64,000 nucleotides of DNA, taken from positions 58,032-122,031 of the forward strand of contig JAKSBJ010000396.1 of the NCBI GenBank assembly GCA_022361195.1. The letters run 5' to 3'. Position numbers and translations under genes: made by a program. The notes beneath the pieces are model-generated. The model ran no database searches, had not been told where the DNA came from, and saw nothing but the letters and a program-made list of their open reading frames with translations. The DNA is from Flavobacteriales bacterium. Lineage in GTDB: Bacteria > Bacteroidota > Bacteroidia > Flavobacteriales_D > Crocinitomicaceae. Every line of letters begins with the position of its first letter. Position 1 is the first letter of the stretch. Positions 9,232 through 18,358 of the stretch are shown one piece after another.

Positions 9232-10503
9232 TTATTGTTCGTTCAAAAATTTCATTAGCTTCTGATAAAAATCATCAAGTTCTTCATCGGTTATACAATA
9301 AGGAGGATTAAAGAAAATCACATTCCCCAATGGGCGATTTAGAATTTCGTTTTCCAAAAAGAAGTTATACGCTTTAGTTCTTAAATCTGAAAAGTAACCG
9401 CTTTCCTCTCCTATTTCCACTTCACATGATAAAATGGTTCCAAGTGATTTTACAGACCGGAAAATAGGATTGTTTTGATGCTCCTTTACAAAACGTTGAT
9501 GTGCTTTACTAATCTGTTGAATCCTTTTTTGAGTATTCTCTGCCATTAACAAGTCCAATGAGGCACTAACTATTGCCGAAGAAAGAGGATTCGCTGTAAA
9601 AGAATGTCCATGTAAAAGCGCTTTCCCCAAATCGTCCGATAAGAAGGAGTCATACATTTCTCCAGTAGCAGCTGTAAATCCGCAAGCCATTACTCCTCCT
9701 GTCAATCCTTTAGACATACAAACAATGTCTGGACAGTTTTTTAAGTGCTGAATGGCAAATGTTTTCCCCGTTCGTCCAAAACCAGTCATGACTTCATCAG
9801 CAATAATCTTAACGCCATATCGCCGAGCAATTTCCATCATTCTATCCAAATGCTCTGGGCTATAAATTCTAAATCCTGCAGCTCCTTGCACTAATGGTTC
9901 AAAAATAAATCCGGCAAACTCACCGCTTTCAAAGAGTTTAACCATTTGTTCGCAAATCTGATCGACATTCTCTTCAGTAGGCAATGGAATATAATCCACA
10001 TCAAAGAACAAATGCTCAAAAGGTTTATTAAAGTATCCTCTTTGTCCAACGCTCATAGCACCAAACGTATCACCATGATAAGCACCTTCTAAAGCCAGAA
10101 AACGTTTTCGCTCTATCCCTTTATTGTACCAATACTGGTACACCATTTTAATTCCTACTTCAACAGAGGTACTTCCATTATCTGAAAAAAAGATCTTTTC
10201 AAAATTATTGGGTAAGACCTTCAATACTTTTTCAGCCGCTTCAACTGCGGCAGGATGAGTTGCTCCAGCAAAAACAGTGTGGTCTAGCGTTAAAAACTGT
10301 TTATGTAGTTTTTCAGCCAAATAAGGATGTCCATGCCCATGAATTATGGTCCACCAAGATGAATTAGAATCGAGGTATTTATTTCCATCTTCATCATAAA
10401 GCCACACCCCATCTCCTTTTACGATTGGAATTGGGTCAGGAGCAATTTGTGCCTGGGTAAATGGATGCCAAACATATCGTTTATCACGATCAATTAAAGT
10501 CAT
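9232..10503 (-). CDS. bioA: adenosylmethionine-8-amino-7-oxononanoate aminotransferase
   Basis: A 423-residue fold-type I PLP aminotransferase of normal BioA length. It opens with DRDKRYVWHPFTQ, a BioA signature. SSWWTIIHGHGHP follows at 48-60, then the GSTSVE phosphate-binding loop, ADEVMTGFGRTG with Asp236, and MSKGLTGG with the PLP lysine Lys265. BioA converts 8-amino-7-oxononanoate to 7,8-diaminononanoate, normally with SAM as amino donor, in biotin synthesis. No other bio genes are adjacent; instead it follows bshB1 and a DUF-like gene on the same strand, with 16 bases between bioA and bshB1. Confidence 0.95.
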   Translation of the reverse strand: MTLIDRDKRYVWHPFTQAQIAPDPIPIVKGDGVWLYDEDGNKYLDSNSSWWTIIHGHGHPYLAEKLHKQFLTLDHTVFAGATHPAAVEAAEKVLKVLPNNFEKIFFSDNGSTSVEVGIKMVYQYWYNKGIERKRFLALEGAYHGDTFGAMSVGQRGYFNKPFEHLFFDVDYIPLPTEENVDQICEQMVKLFESGEFAGFIFEPLVQGAAGFRIYSPEHLDRMMEIARRYGVKIIADEVMTGFGRTGKTFAIQHLKNCPDIVCMSKGLTGGVMACGFTAATGEMYDSFLSDDLGKALLHGHSFTANPLSSAIVSASLDLLMAENTQKRIQQISKAHQRFVKEHQNNPIFRSVKSLGTILSCEVEIGEESGYFSDLRTKAYNFFLENEILNRPLGNVIFFNPPYCITDEELDDFYQKLMKFLNEQ

Positions 10504-10519
10504 ATAGTTCGGGTATTTT

Positions 10520-11236
10520 TTAAATCAGTGTAGTGATATCCTCTACTCCAACTGGACGCTCAGCTACGAAGCCTTCGGCATATTTAGCACCAATTAGGCG
10601 TCCATATTCGCTCCATCTTCCTTTTAAGAAATCAAAGAAATTCTCACCTGATATTGGTGTTGATGGTTCCGATGAAGAAGGATCATGAAATTGCGTTTTA
10701 AAGCATTTCAATACTTCAATTTTTTTCTCGACATAATCTGAAATGTCTACCACAAAATCTGGATGGTGGTAATAATCCTGCACATAACAATATACCGACT
10801 GCGGTCGCCATTTTTCCTGTGCTGCTCCCTCCCACTCCGTTTCAATCTTCAAAAGGCCTGATAAAAAACAAGCATCACTGCATATTTTAGAAGCTCGCCC
10901 ATGGTCAGGGTGACGATCAGATGGAGCGGTAATTAAAACCTTATCGGGTTGAAAATGTCTGATTTGCTCAATTAGCTTTAGCTTATTGGCCTTGTCATCG
11001 GTAAAAAACCCATCGGGCATTTCTAAATTAACTCTAGCCGAAATGCCCATTAACTGAGATGCAGCAGCAGCCTCTTCTTTACGAGTTTCTGCCGTTCCTC
11101 TTGATCCTAACTCTCCTTGAGTCATATCAACAATGGCAACTGTTTTTCCCATGTCAATATGCTTCATTAAAGTTCCGGCTGCTGAAATTTCAATATCATC
11201 CGGATGAGCTGCTATGGCCAAAATATCCACTTTCAT
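10520..11236 (-). CDS. bshB1: bacillithiol biosynthesis deacetylase BshB1
   Basis: A 238-residue LmbE-type N-deacetylase. The zinc-binding motif AHPDD is at residues 9-13, followed by ISAAGT, TQGELGSRGT, and HPDHGRAS in the middle, which together identify BshB1. The enzyme deacetylates N-acetylglucosaminyl-L-malate in bacillithiol synthesis, a low-molecular-weight thiol used by many Bacteroidota and Bacillota. It lies in a minus-strand run with bioA (16-base gap) and the protein at 11246 (nine-base gap). Confidence 0.93.
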   Translation of the reverse strand: MKVDILAIAAHPDDIEISAAGTLMKHIDMGKTVAIVDMTQGELGSRGTAETRKEEAAAASQLMGISARVNLEMPDGFFTDDKANKLKLIEQIRHFQPDKVLITAPSDRHPDHGRASKICSDACFLSGLLKIETEWEGAAQEKWRPQSVYCYVQDYYHHPDFVVDISDYVEKKIEVLKCFKTQFHDPSSSEPSTPISGENFFDFLKGRWSEYGRLIGAKYAEGFVAERPVGVEDITTLI

Positions 11237-11245
11237 AAGGCACTT

Positions 11246-11779
11246 TTATTTTTTTGCAAAACGTTTAAAATAGTCTGTAATGGTCGTCTCTAACTCCTCA
11301 AAATTACAATCCAGCACCTTTGCATCTATAACTACCGGAGTTTTATACACCCGCATATTTTGTTTCATCAACCGTAAAACTGCTTTATTTTTAGCCTTTT
11401 GCATCATTTGCTCGGGCTTACGGAGTTCCACCAATAACAATTTGGAACTCATCCCTTTCATCATTCTAATCTGAGAAATCTCTTTCCACTTAATCAAACC
11501 ATTAGAGATAGAGCTCGATTGATCTTCCAATCCTTCTTTCGATAAAATGAGACCTCCGTCCTTTTTTCTCAAGTATTTAGAATGAGAACCTCCAACAACC
11601 GCAAAAAATATGAAACCGACCACTCCGGTAGCTTGAAAAATAACCGGACTCATTAAATCCTGATAGTCCGCTAAACCAAAAAATACAATTAAAAGTATAA
11701 TGGCTAGTGAGGCATTCAAAGTAACATTGAATATTAGTCGTTTGCGATTCAAACCAATAAGCAGATCAGAATTTTTCAT
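11246..11779 (-). CDS. STM3941-like membrane protein
   Basis: A 177-residue protein with two N-terminal helices (about 16-36 and 46-64), then a soluble domain with GGLILSKEGLEDQSS and GLIKWKEISQI. This layout, helical hairpin plus PH-like beta domain, resembles the STM3941 family of uncharacterised proteins. No catalytic residues are evident. It is the first gene of the bshB1-bioA run, so it is cotranscribed with thiol and biotin genes, but no functional link is implied by the sequence. Confidence 0.6.
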   Translation of the reverse strand: MKNSDLLIGLNRKRLIFNVTLNASLAIILLIVFFGLADYQDLMSPVIFQATGVVGFIFFAVVGGSHSKYLRKKDGGLILSKEGLEDQSSSISNGLIKWKEISQIRMMKGMSSKLLLVELRKPEQMMQKAKNKAVLRLMKQNMRVYKTPVVIDAKVLDCNFEELETTITDYFKRFAKK

Positions 11780-11798
11780 AAGTCAAAGATAAGGCTTA

Positions 11799-13199
11799 TC
11801 AATTGGATGTAGACGTTGACTTTGATGAGGGGTTTTGAAAAAATTCCTTTATCTGTAGTCCAAACGCATCTTTTTTGGTATTCCATTTTAGCTCTAAGAA
11901 CAATACTAAATACAACACCACATATTCAGTAATCACAAATGCGGGAAGTTCCTTAAACTCTGGATTTGAATAAGCAAAATAGCTCAACATCACCAATAAA
12001 GACCATATTAAACCAAACTTGTAATTGGTAAAAGACGCTAACACTAAAATTGGAGCAATATACCAAGGATGAACTGTGGTAGATAAAAGGTGATAGATCA
12101 CAAAAGCAAACATCATCCCCTTTATAATATCCAGGTCGTTACGATAAGCTTTAACAGCAGCAACTAATAAAATAGATATGGTAGCAATTGTCGATAAAAT
12201 TGGTCCTACAATCTGAACCAGATCCCAACCATACACCATAAATCCAATTTCACGAATCAGGTAAAAAACACTAGCATTAAACTCAAAACGAATAAAGTAT
12301 TCGTTTACACTGTCCATCATATTGTGAAAGAACTGTTCATTTAGTAAAATGAGACCAATTGCCAGAACCATAAATCCAACTAATGAGACATAAGCTATTG
12401 AATGTCGCCATCGTAACTTCTTCATCACAAACGGCAGTAACATTAGCGGAAGTAGCTTGGTATGAACTGCCAAAGACATAAAAATAGCACTTCCAAACCA
12501 ACGCCATCGCATTAAAAAATAAATACTTGCCAATAAGAAACAGATCATCAGGCCTTCAAAGTGAAGATTTCCTGAAAACTCTAAAATGATCAATGGGTTT
12601 AATCCGTATAACCATACTTTATGAGTAGAAAGGCCCAAGTGTTCCAATATTTTCTTTCCAATTAAAATCGAACCAATATCTGCCAGAATGAGAATAATTT
12701 TCAGGCAAACAACCGAGGGAACAATTGAATCGAACAATAAAGCTGGAATCAAGAATGCAATTTGATTTACCACCGGATAACACGTATAATGTTCATGCGA
12801 CAACTCTGTCATTCCATGATATAATACCTCACGCATATAATCATCGTGGTAGAATTTTGAGTATGAAATTAACTCATCAGGCGTATGAGCAAAAGGATTA
12901 ATTCCCCTACTCAACAGCTCTCCATCCCAAATAAATCGGTAAAAATCGTCTGACAACTCTGGCAAAGCAGCAATAGAAATCAATCTTAAGACAATTGCTA
13001 TGAGCAAAAAAATCTGAAAAGACCATTGCTGTTTATTTAACCAAAACCAATAAAAAGCACCAAATAGGATAATATATTGGCTGATGAATAAGACAAAGTT
13101 TTCTCTTGGAGTAAAATAGCTTATTCCTGTAAAAAGAGCCGCCATAACCAGCAGAAGCAGATATGGAAACCAGACGGATTTATTTGTAGATTGCGACAT
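11799..13199 (-). CDS. GT-C fold glycosyltransferase (mannosyltransferase-like)
   Basis: A 466-residue polytopic membrane protein with about ten to twelve hydrophobic helices. Its first periplasmic loop holds ELSDDFYRFIWDGELLSRG followed by INPFAHTPDE, the acidic loop typical of GT-C polyprenyl-phosphate-sugar transferases (GT87/DUF2029-like). I start it at the ATG for MSQSTNKSVWF; an upstream in-frame ATG would add a Cys-rich 31-residue extension that runs into the divergent neighbour. It probably transfers a sugar from a lipid carrier at the outer face of the inner membrane. Acceptor and sugar are unknown. Confidence 0.7.
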   Translation of the reverse strand: MSQSTNKSVWFPYLLLLVMAALFTGISYFTPRENFVLFISQYIILFGAFYWFWLNKQQWSFQIFLLIAIVLRLISIAALPELSDDFYRFIWDGELLSRGINPFAHTPDELISYSKFYHDDYMREVLYHGMTELSHEHYTCYPVVNQIAFLIPALLFDSIVPSVVCLKIILILADIGSILIGKKILEHLGLSTHKVWLYGLNPLIILEFSGNLHFEGLMICFLLASIYFLMRWRWFGSAIFMSLAVHTKLLPLMLLPFVMKKLRWRHSIAYVSLVGFMVLAIGLILLNEQFFHNMMDSVNEYFIRFEFNASVFYLIREIGFMVYGWDLVQIVGPILSTIATISILLVAAVKAYRNDLDIIKGMMFAFVIYHLLSTTVHPWYIAPILVLASFTNYKFGLIWSLLVMLSYFAYSNPEFKELPAFVITEYVVLYLVLFLELKWNTKKDAFGLQIKEFFQNPSSKSTSTSN

Positions 13200-13246
13200 G
13201 CTGGGCAAAATTCTGCATTTTCTGGCAATTTGAACCAAAAAAAATT

Positions 13247-13254
13247 TAATTTTG
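13247..13254 (+). promoter_or_regulatory. candidate -7 promoter element
   Basis: TAATTTTG matches TAnnTTTG, 21 bases before the start codon of the TPR protein gene at 13275. A TTG at 13230-13232 is closer than the usual -33 spacing, so only the -7 element is supported. Confidence 0.35.
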
Positions 13255-13274
13255 CACACACATTTGAAGAAAGC

Positions 13275-13946
13275 ATGGCAAAGACAAATCATTCAGATAA
13301 AGCTGCAGAGCAAGAAAAACTAACCGGTACGGAAAGTTTTATTGACAAATATCAAAAGCCTTTGATTTTTGGATTAATTGGTATTGTCGTTGTAATTGGA
13401 GGTATAATTGGATACCAAAAACTAATTGCTGAGCCTCATGAGGAAGAATCTCAAGATGCTTATTGGAATGCTTTCTACGATTTCCAAAATGGTGATACAA
13501 CCGGAGTTGTTATAAATGGAACTGATACCTACATGGGTATGGAAGAAGTTGCAAGTGATTACTCAGGTACTTCGGGAGGAAACATTGCTTCTTACGTTTT
13601 GGCGATTACAGCTATGGAAGCAGGAGACTTTGAAGGAGCTTTAACTTATCTTGACGATTGCGAGTTTGAAGACGTAATGATTGGAACGTTAGTAATTGGA
13701 ATGAAAGGTGACTGTAATGTTGAATTAGGAAATTACGAGGAAGCCGCTAGTTTCTTTGAAGAAGCTGCTGCTCGTGAAGAAAATGAATTCACTAGCCCAA
13801 TGTTCCTTAAAAAAGCTGGTTTGACCTATGAAGAATTGGGACAAAACGACAAGGCTGTTGAGATGTACCAGAAAATTAGTGACGAATGGCCAACGACGAA
13901 AGAAGGATTGGAAATTCAAAAATACTTGGTTAGAGCGCAAAACTAA
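13275..13946 (+). CDS. single-pass membrane TPR protein (YfgM-like)
   Basis: A 223-residue protein: a charged cytoplasmic N-terminus, one membrane helix at about residues 29-47 (PLIFGLIGIVVVIGG), then a periplasmic domain with helical TPR-like repeats (GDFEGALTYLDD, GNYEEAASFFEEAA, GQNDKAVEMYQKI). This matches YfgM-type ancillary translocon or envelope-chaperone proteins in layout. The ATG at 13275 is chosen because the family-typical basic start MAKTNHSDK follows a GAAGAAAG ribosome site; an earlier in-frame ATG overlaps the divergent gene. The stop overlaps the ribH start by one base, a coupling I expect to be conserved in Flavobacteriales. Confidence 0.75.
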   Translation: MAKTNHSDKAAEQEKLTGTESFIDKYQKPLIFGLIGIVVVIGGIIGYQKLIAEPHEEESQDAYWNAFYDFQNGDTTGVVINGTDTYMGMEEVASDYSGTSGGNIASYVLAITAMEAGDFEGALTYLDDCEFEDVMIGTLVIGMKGDCNVELGNYEEAASFFEEAAAREENEFTSPMFLKKAGLTYEELGQNDKAVEMYQKISDEWPTTKEGLEIQKYLVRAQN

Positions 13947-14437
13947 TGGCTACAGTAGACAACAACCTATCAGTTTACGATAGTAAAAATATTCCAGACG
14001 GTGCCGATTTTAAGATCGGCATTGTTGTTTCTGAGTGGAATGATGATATCACTTTTAACCTTTTAAAAGGCGCTAAAGAGACATTATTGAAACATGGCGT
14101 AAAAGAAGAAGCCATTTCAATTGAATTTGTTCCAGGAGCTTTTGAATTACCTCTTGGTGCTCAATTCATGTTAGAGAGTGGTAACTACGATGGTATCATT
14201 ACTATTGGAACGGTTATCCAGGGAGAAACCAAACACTTTGATTACGTCTGTGAGGGAACAGCTTTGGGAATTAAAGATGTTATGCTTAAATACAACACTC
14301 CAGTGATGTTTTGTGTATTGACCGATAATACCCGTCAGCAATCGATTGATCGCTCTGGCGGCATTCATGGAAATAAAGGTGTAGAAGCCGCTGTCGCCTG
14401 CCTAAAAATGATTGCTCTAAAAAAGAGACGCTTATAG
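13946..14437 (+). CDS. ribH: 6,7-dimethyl-8-ribityllumazine synthase
   Basis: A 163-residue enzyme of typical length. It has SEWNDDITFNLLKGA at the substrate site, VPGAFELPLGAQ, GTVIQGETKHFDYVC with the catalytic His, and C-terminal GGIHGNKGVEAA. Lumazine synthase condenses 5-amino-6-ribitylaminouracil with dihydroxybutanone phosphate in riboflavin synthesis and usually forms pentamers or 60-mers. It is translationally coupled to the TPR membrane protein upstream. The partner enzyme that makes dihydroxybutanone phosphate is encoded far away at 49313. Confidence 0.95.
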   Translation: MATVDNNLSVYDSKNIPDGADFKIGIVVSEWNDDITFNLLKGAKETLLKHGVKEEAISIEFVPGAFELPLGAQFMLESGNYDGIITIGTVIQGETKHFDYVCEGTALGIKDVMLKYNTPVMFCVLTDNTRQQSIDRSGGIHGNKGVEAAVACLKMIALKKRRL

Positions 14438-14499
14438 AGTTGTTAACATAGACTTGACAAATTGTTAGCTATTTCTTGAATTTATTTTCCGTTTTACAA

Positions 14500-14529
14500 C
14501 CTCCGAGGAGGATATTCTTACTACCTTTG
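14500..14529 (+). promoter_or_regulatory. pyrG promoter region with a 12-bp palindrome
   Basis: TACCTTTG (14522-14529) fits the TAnnTTTG -7 consensus, 26 bases before the pyrG ATG. Just upstream is the perfect palindrome CCTCCGAGGAGG (14500-14511), placed where the spacer between -33 and -7 would be. It could be an operator, but no regulator is known from the sequence and no TTG -33 box is evident. Confidence 0.4.
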
Positions 14530-14554
14530 CTTCCCGTAGTTACAAAATCAAAAT

Positions 14555-16194
14555 ATGTCAAATTCTACTAAGTACATATTTGTAACCGGCGGGGTTACTT
14601 CATCACTTGGAAAGGTATCATATCAGCTTCTTTAGCCAAATTATTGCAGGCTCGAGGGTATTCGGTAACCATCCAAAAACTCGATCCATACATCAACATC
14701 GATCCGGGGACATTGAACCCTTACGAGCATGGAGAATGTTATGTAACGAATGATGGCGCGGAGACAGATTTGGACCTTGGACATTATGAGCGTTTTCTAA
14801 ATGTTCCAACTTCACAAGCAAATAACGTAACTACTGGTAGAGTTTACCAAACGGTAATTGAAAAAGAACGTCAAGGAGAGTTCCTTGGAAAAACCGTTCA
14901 AGTTATTCCTCACATTACCGATGAAATAAAGCGTAGAATTCAAATTTTAGGGCAATCCAATAAATTTGACATTGTAATTACGGAGATTGGTGGTACGGTA
15001 GGAGATATAGAATCTCTTCCTTACATCGAATCTGTAAGACAGTTAATGTGGGAATTCCCCGATGATACTTTGGTTGTTCACTTAACTCTTGTTCCATATT
15101 TGAACGCTGCCGGAGAATTAAAGACAAAACCAACTCAACACTCCGTTAAATCTTTATTAGAAGTAGGAGTTCAGCCTGATATTTTAGTGTGCAGAACAGA
15201 GCATCACTTGGACGAGGCAATTCGTAAGAAGATTGCACGTTTCTGTAATGTTACTCCATCAGCTGTTATTGAGTCTATTGATGCTTCAACCATTTACGAA
15301 GTTCCTCTCCTGATGCAAAAAGAAGAATTAGACAAAGTTGTTCTTCAAAAATTAGGAATGGAGATTAATGCAGAACCGGAATTAAAAGAATGGCGTGAAT
15401 TTTTGCACCGCTTAGCTAATCCGGAAGATGTCGTTAAAATTGGTTTGGTTGGAAAATATATTGAACTAAAAGATTCCTACAAATCCATTGCTGAAGCATT
15501 TGTTCATGCCGGAGTTGCTAACCAATGTAAGGTTGAATTAACCTGGATTCATTCAGAAACGTTGAATGATGATAATGTAGCAAAGGAGTTAAATGGTCTA
15601 GATGGTGTTTTGGTAGCACCAGGATTTGGATCACGAGGAATAGAAGGCAAAATTAGTGCTATTCGCCACGCCCGTGAAAATAAGATACCTTTCTTTGGTA
15701 TTTGTTTAGGAATGCAATGTGCTGTAATTGAATTTGCCCGGAATGTGATTGGATGGAATGATGCCCATACTGCTGAAATTTCATCAGACACAGCACATGC
15801 TGTAATTGACATCATGGAAGATCAAAAGGATTTGACTGAAAAAGGTGGAACCATGCGATTGGGAGATTATGAATGTCGCTTAATTGAAAACACAAACATC
15901 TACGAAGCTTACGACAGTGAATTGATTAATGAAAGACACCGTCATAGATATGAGTTTAACAATGCATACTTAAAAGATTTTGAGGATAAAGGAATGGTTG
16001 CTAGCGGAATGAATCCTAACTCTAATCTGGTAGAAGTTGTTGAAATTCCTGATCATCCTTGGTTTGTTGGTGCTCAATTTCATCCAGAGTATAAAAGTAC
16101 AGTAGAAAAACCCCATCCTTTATTCATTGCTTTTTTGAAGGCTGCTCTTAAAAGAAAAACCTCCAAAAGCCTGACTAAAGACATGGCAGGATAA
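14555..16194 (+). CDS. pyrG: CTP synthase, with an apparent one-base deletion near the start
   Basis: CTP synthase: an N-terminal amidoligase that aminates UTP using ATP, and a C-terminal class I glutamine amidotransferase. The frame from ATG 14555 reads [20 protein letters not shown] and then hits a stop at 14633. The +2 frame from about 14615 continues into family-typical [12 protein letters not shown] and [12 protein letters not shown]. Restoring one G in the run at 14614-14615 would recreate GKGI of the P-loop and give 546 residues, matching the usual 545. The amidotransferase nucleophile is in [11 protein letters not shown] and the His/Glu pair in FHPEYKS. The gene is essential in most bacteria, so a sequencing error is the likeliest cause; a true pseudogene is the alternative. 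Confidence 0.85.
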
Positions 16195-16224
16195 AATATT
16201 TCCCTCTCCCAATCGTCTCTTAAC

Positions 16225-16250
16225 TAAAATGACTCAGAAAAGTCATTTTA
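16225..16250 (+). terminator. hairpin after pyrG
   Basis: A perfect 10-bp stem, TAAAATGACT (16225-16234) and AGTCATTTTA (16241-16250), with a six-base loop. It lies 30 bases after the pyrG stop and 27 bases before the candidate yidC -7 element. There is no T-run after it, so it may be a weak terminator, an mRNA-stabilising hairpin or an operator for yidC. Confidence 0.45.
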
Positions 16251-16276
16251 CTAAGCTACATAAAGAGAATTAATGT

Positions 16277-16284
16277 TAATTTTG
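16277..16284 (+). promoter_or_regulatory. candidate yidC -7 promoter element
   Basis: TAATTTTG matches the Bacteroidota TAnnTTTG consensus and lies 19 bases before the yidC start codon. The -33 element is not clear. Confidence 0.4.
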
Positions 16285-16302
16285 CAAACAATTTTTTGAC
16301 GA

Positions 16303-18249
16303 ATGGATAAGAAATCAATCACCGGTCTTTTGATCATCGGAGCCATATTAATTGCATTTAGCCTGTTTAATGCCGGTGGAAGCAAAGAAGAGGAAAATCC
16401 GTCAAAAAAAGATTCGGCTCAAAATACGGAGCATGTTGATACAACCGAAATGGTTACTGATACAACTGCTTCATCTTTAATTGCTGCTAAAGATGAAAAC
16501 GGGGTTCATCTCAAAGACTCGGCTACCGGAGCTTTTATTTATACGGATACGATCAGTGGAAATGACACCTTGATCATGGCTAGTGATTCAATGGATACGC
16601 TTTCTGATTCGGGAACAAAACCGAATGAAGATGCCATTGAAAAAGTTGCTGAAAAGACTATAAAAATTGAGAACGACTTAATTATTGCTGAAATCACCAA
16701 TCACGGTGGTCGAATCAAGAACCTCTATCTAAAAGAATATAAGACGTATAATTCATGGCAATCTGAAAAAGATGAGCCTCTTCAGCTTTTTGATGAGAAT
16801 TCAACCTACGGAATTGATTTCTTTAAAGGGGATAAACGTCAAAACTCTGCCGACTACAACTTTAAGTTTGTAGAATCGTCTGCTAACTCTTGTACCGTAG
16901 AAATGATTTCTAAGGACAAGAAAGTTGGATTTAAATATGCCTTAAAAGACGGTAAATACGATATGGATTTCAGTATTTACTTCAAAGGATTTAAAGATCA
17001 AGAAGCAAGTGATATATCATTTGTTTCAGACTTTAAATTATTGAGTACTGAAAAACATCTTCCTTCAGAACGTAGAGTTTCAACGGTATTCTTCAAGTAC
17101 AATGAAGACTCTTATGATTATTTATCAATTGGAGGAGATGACGATTACGCTTTAGAAGAAAAAACGGCTTGGGTAGCTTACAAGCAGAGCTATTTCTCAG
17201 CTATTTTGATGAGTGATGCTGGTTTCCCTTCATCGAAAGATTCAAAAGTTGAAATTATCAACTTACCAGAAGAAGATTCTACTTATATCAAACAATACCG
17301 TTCTAATCTCAATTTAGGGATTAACAATATGAAAAATACGGTTGATTTAAAATGGTATTTTGGACCAAATGACTACGATTTGCTTTCTGAATACGGAAAC
17401 GGATCGGAGGATATTGTTGACTTGGGATGGGGACTATTCCGTTGGATCAATGTATGGGCTATTCGTCCGTTATTTAAATTGTTCATGGGACTTGGATGGG
17501 GTGCTGGTTTAGCCATCCTTCTATTAACCATTATTGTAAAAATTATTCTTAGTCCGGTTAACTACAAAATGTACAAGTCGTCAGCGATGATGCGTGTTTT
17601 GAAACCGGAGATTGAAAAAATTTCAAAGAAATTCCCAAAGAAAGAAGATGCAATGAAAAAGCAGCAGGCCACCATGGCCTTGTATAGGGAAACTGGCGTC
17701 AGTCCTATGGCGGGTTGTGTTCCTATGTTAATTCAGATGCCAATTTTATTCGCCATCTTCCGACTTTTCCCCTCTGCTATTGAACTGAGACAGCAAGGAT
17801 TCCTTTGGGCAGAAGACCTTTCCACTTACGATTCCATCCTAAACATGAGTTTTAGTATTCCTCTATATGGAGATCACGTAAGTTTATTTACCCTCCTAAT
17901 GGCTATTACTACTTTGGCTTATACTCATTACAACAGCCAAAATATGACACAGCCAACTGCGGAAGGAATGCCTAACATGAAATACATCATGTATTTCTTC
18001 CCAATCATGATGATCTTTTTCTTCAACAGTTATTCTTCGGGATTGAGCTACTACTATTTCATTTCAACCTTAATGACCATGGGAATCATGTTCTCTATTA
18101 AGCGATTCATGATTGATGATGATAAGATTCATGCTCAAATTGAATCGAACAAACAAAATCCTAAGAAGAAAGGAAAATCTAAATTTGCTCAGCGACTTGA
18201 AGAGGCCCAAAAACTCCAGCAAGATCGAATGAAGAACAGAAAAGGATAA
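16303..18249 (+). CDS. yidC: membrane protein insertase YidC
   Basis: A 648-residue insertase. A first membrane helix at about 5-24 is followed by an acidic Ser/Thr-rich linker (about 27-120), then the large periplasmic beta-sandwich domain (about 125-370). The conserved C-terminal core follows with GWGAGLAILLLTIIVKIILSP and GVSPMAGCVPMLIQMPILFA, the YidC signature, and ends in a basic tail. YidC inserts and folds inner-membrane proteins with or without SecYEG. The periplasmic domain is of the Bacteroidota/Gram-negative type. Helices from about residue 395 onward are the catalytic five-helix core. Confidence 0.96.
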   Translation: MDKKSITGLLIIGAILIAFSLFNAGGSKEEENPSKKDSAQNTEHVDTTEMVTDTTASSLIAAKDENGVHLKDSATGAFIYTDTISGNDTLIMASDSMDTLSDSGTKPNEDAIEKVAEKTIKIENDLIIAEITNHGGRIKNLYLKEYKTYNSWQSEKDEPLQLFDENSTYGIDFFKGDKRQNSADYNFKFVESSANSCTVEMISKDKKVGFKYALKDGKYDMDFSIYFKGFKDQEASDISFVSDFKLLSTEKHLPSERRVSTVFFKYNEDSYDYLSIGGDDDYALEEKTAWVAYKQSYFSAILMSDAGFPSSKDSKVEIINLPEEDSTYIKQYRSNLNLGINNMKNTVDLKWYFGPNDYDLLSEYGNGSEDIVDLGWGLFRWINVWAIRPLFKLFMGLGWGAGLAILLLTIIVKIILSPVNYKMYKSSAMMRVLKPEIEKISKKFPKKEDAMKKQQATMALYRETGVSPMAGCVPMLIQMPILFAIFRLFPSAIELRQQGFLWAEDLSTYDSILNMSFSIPLYGDHVSLFTLLMAITTLAYTHYNSQNMTQPTAEGMPNMKYIMYFFPIMMIFFFNSYSSGLSYYYFISTLMTMGIMFSIKRFMIDDDKIHAQIESNKQNPKKKGKSKFAQRLEEAQKLQQDRMKNRKG

Positions 18250-18358
18250 TATATTGTTATATAATCAATCGTCCTACAAGTGGATGTTTTTGTTTAAGGT
18301 GAAAAAGACTGACCTCAACAAGTAAAAAACAACAAGTCTTAACCTTGAAACCGTCGGG

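Noticed and set aside
13191..13274. Upstream start extension of the TPR membrane protein
   Set aside because: The extra 28 residues are unlike a protein N-terminus and overlap the divergent glycosyltransferase; the ATG at 13275 has a ribosome site.
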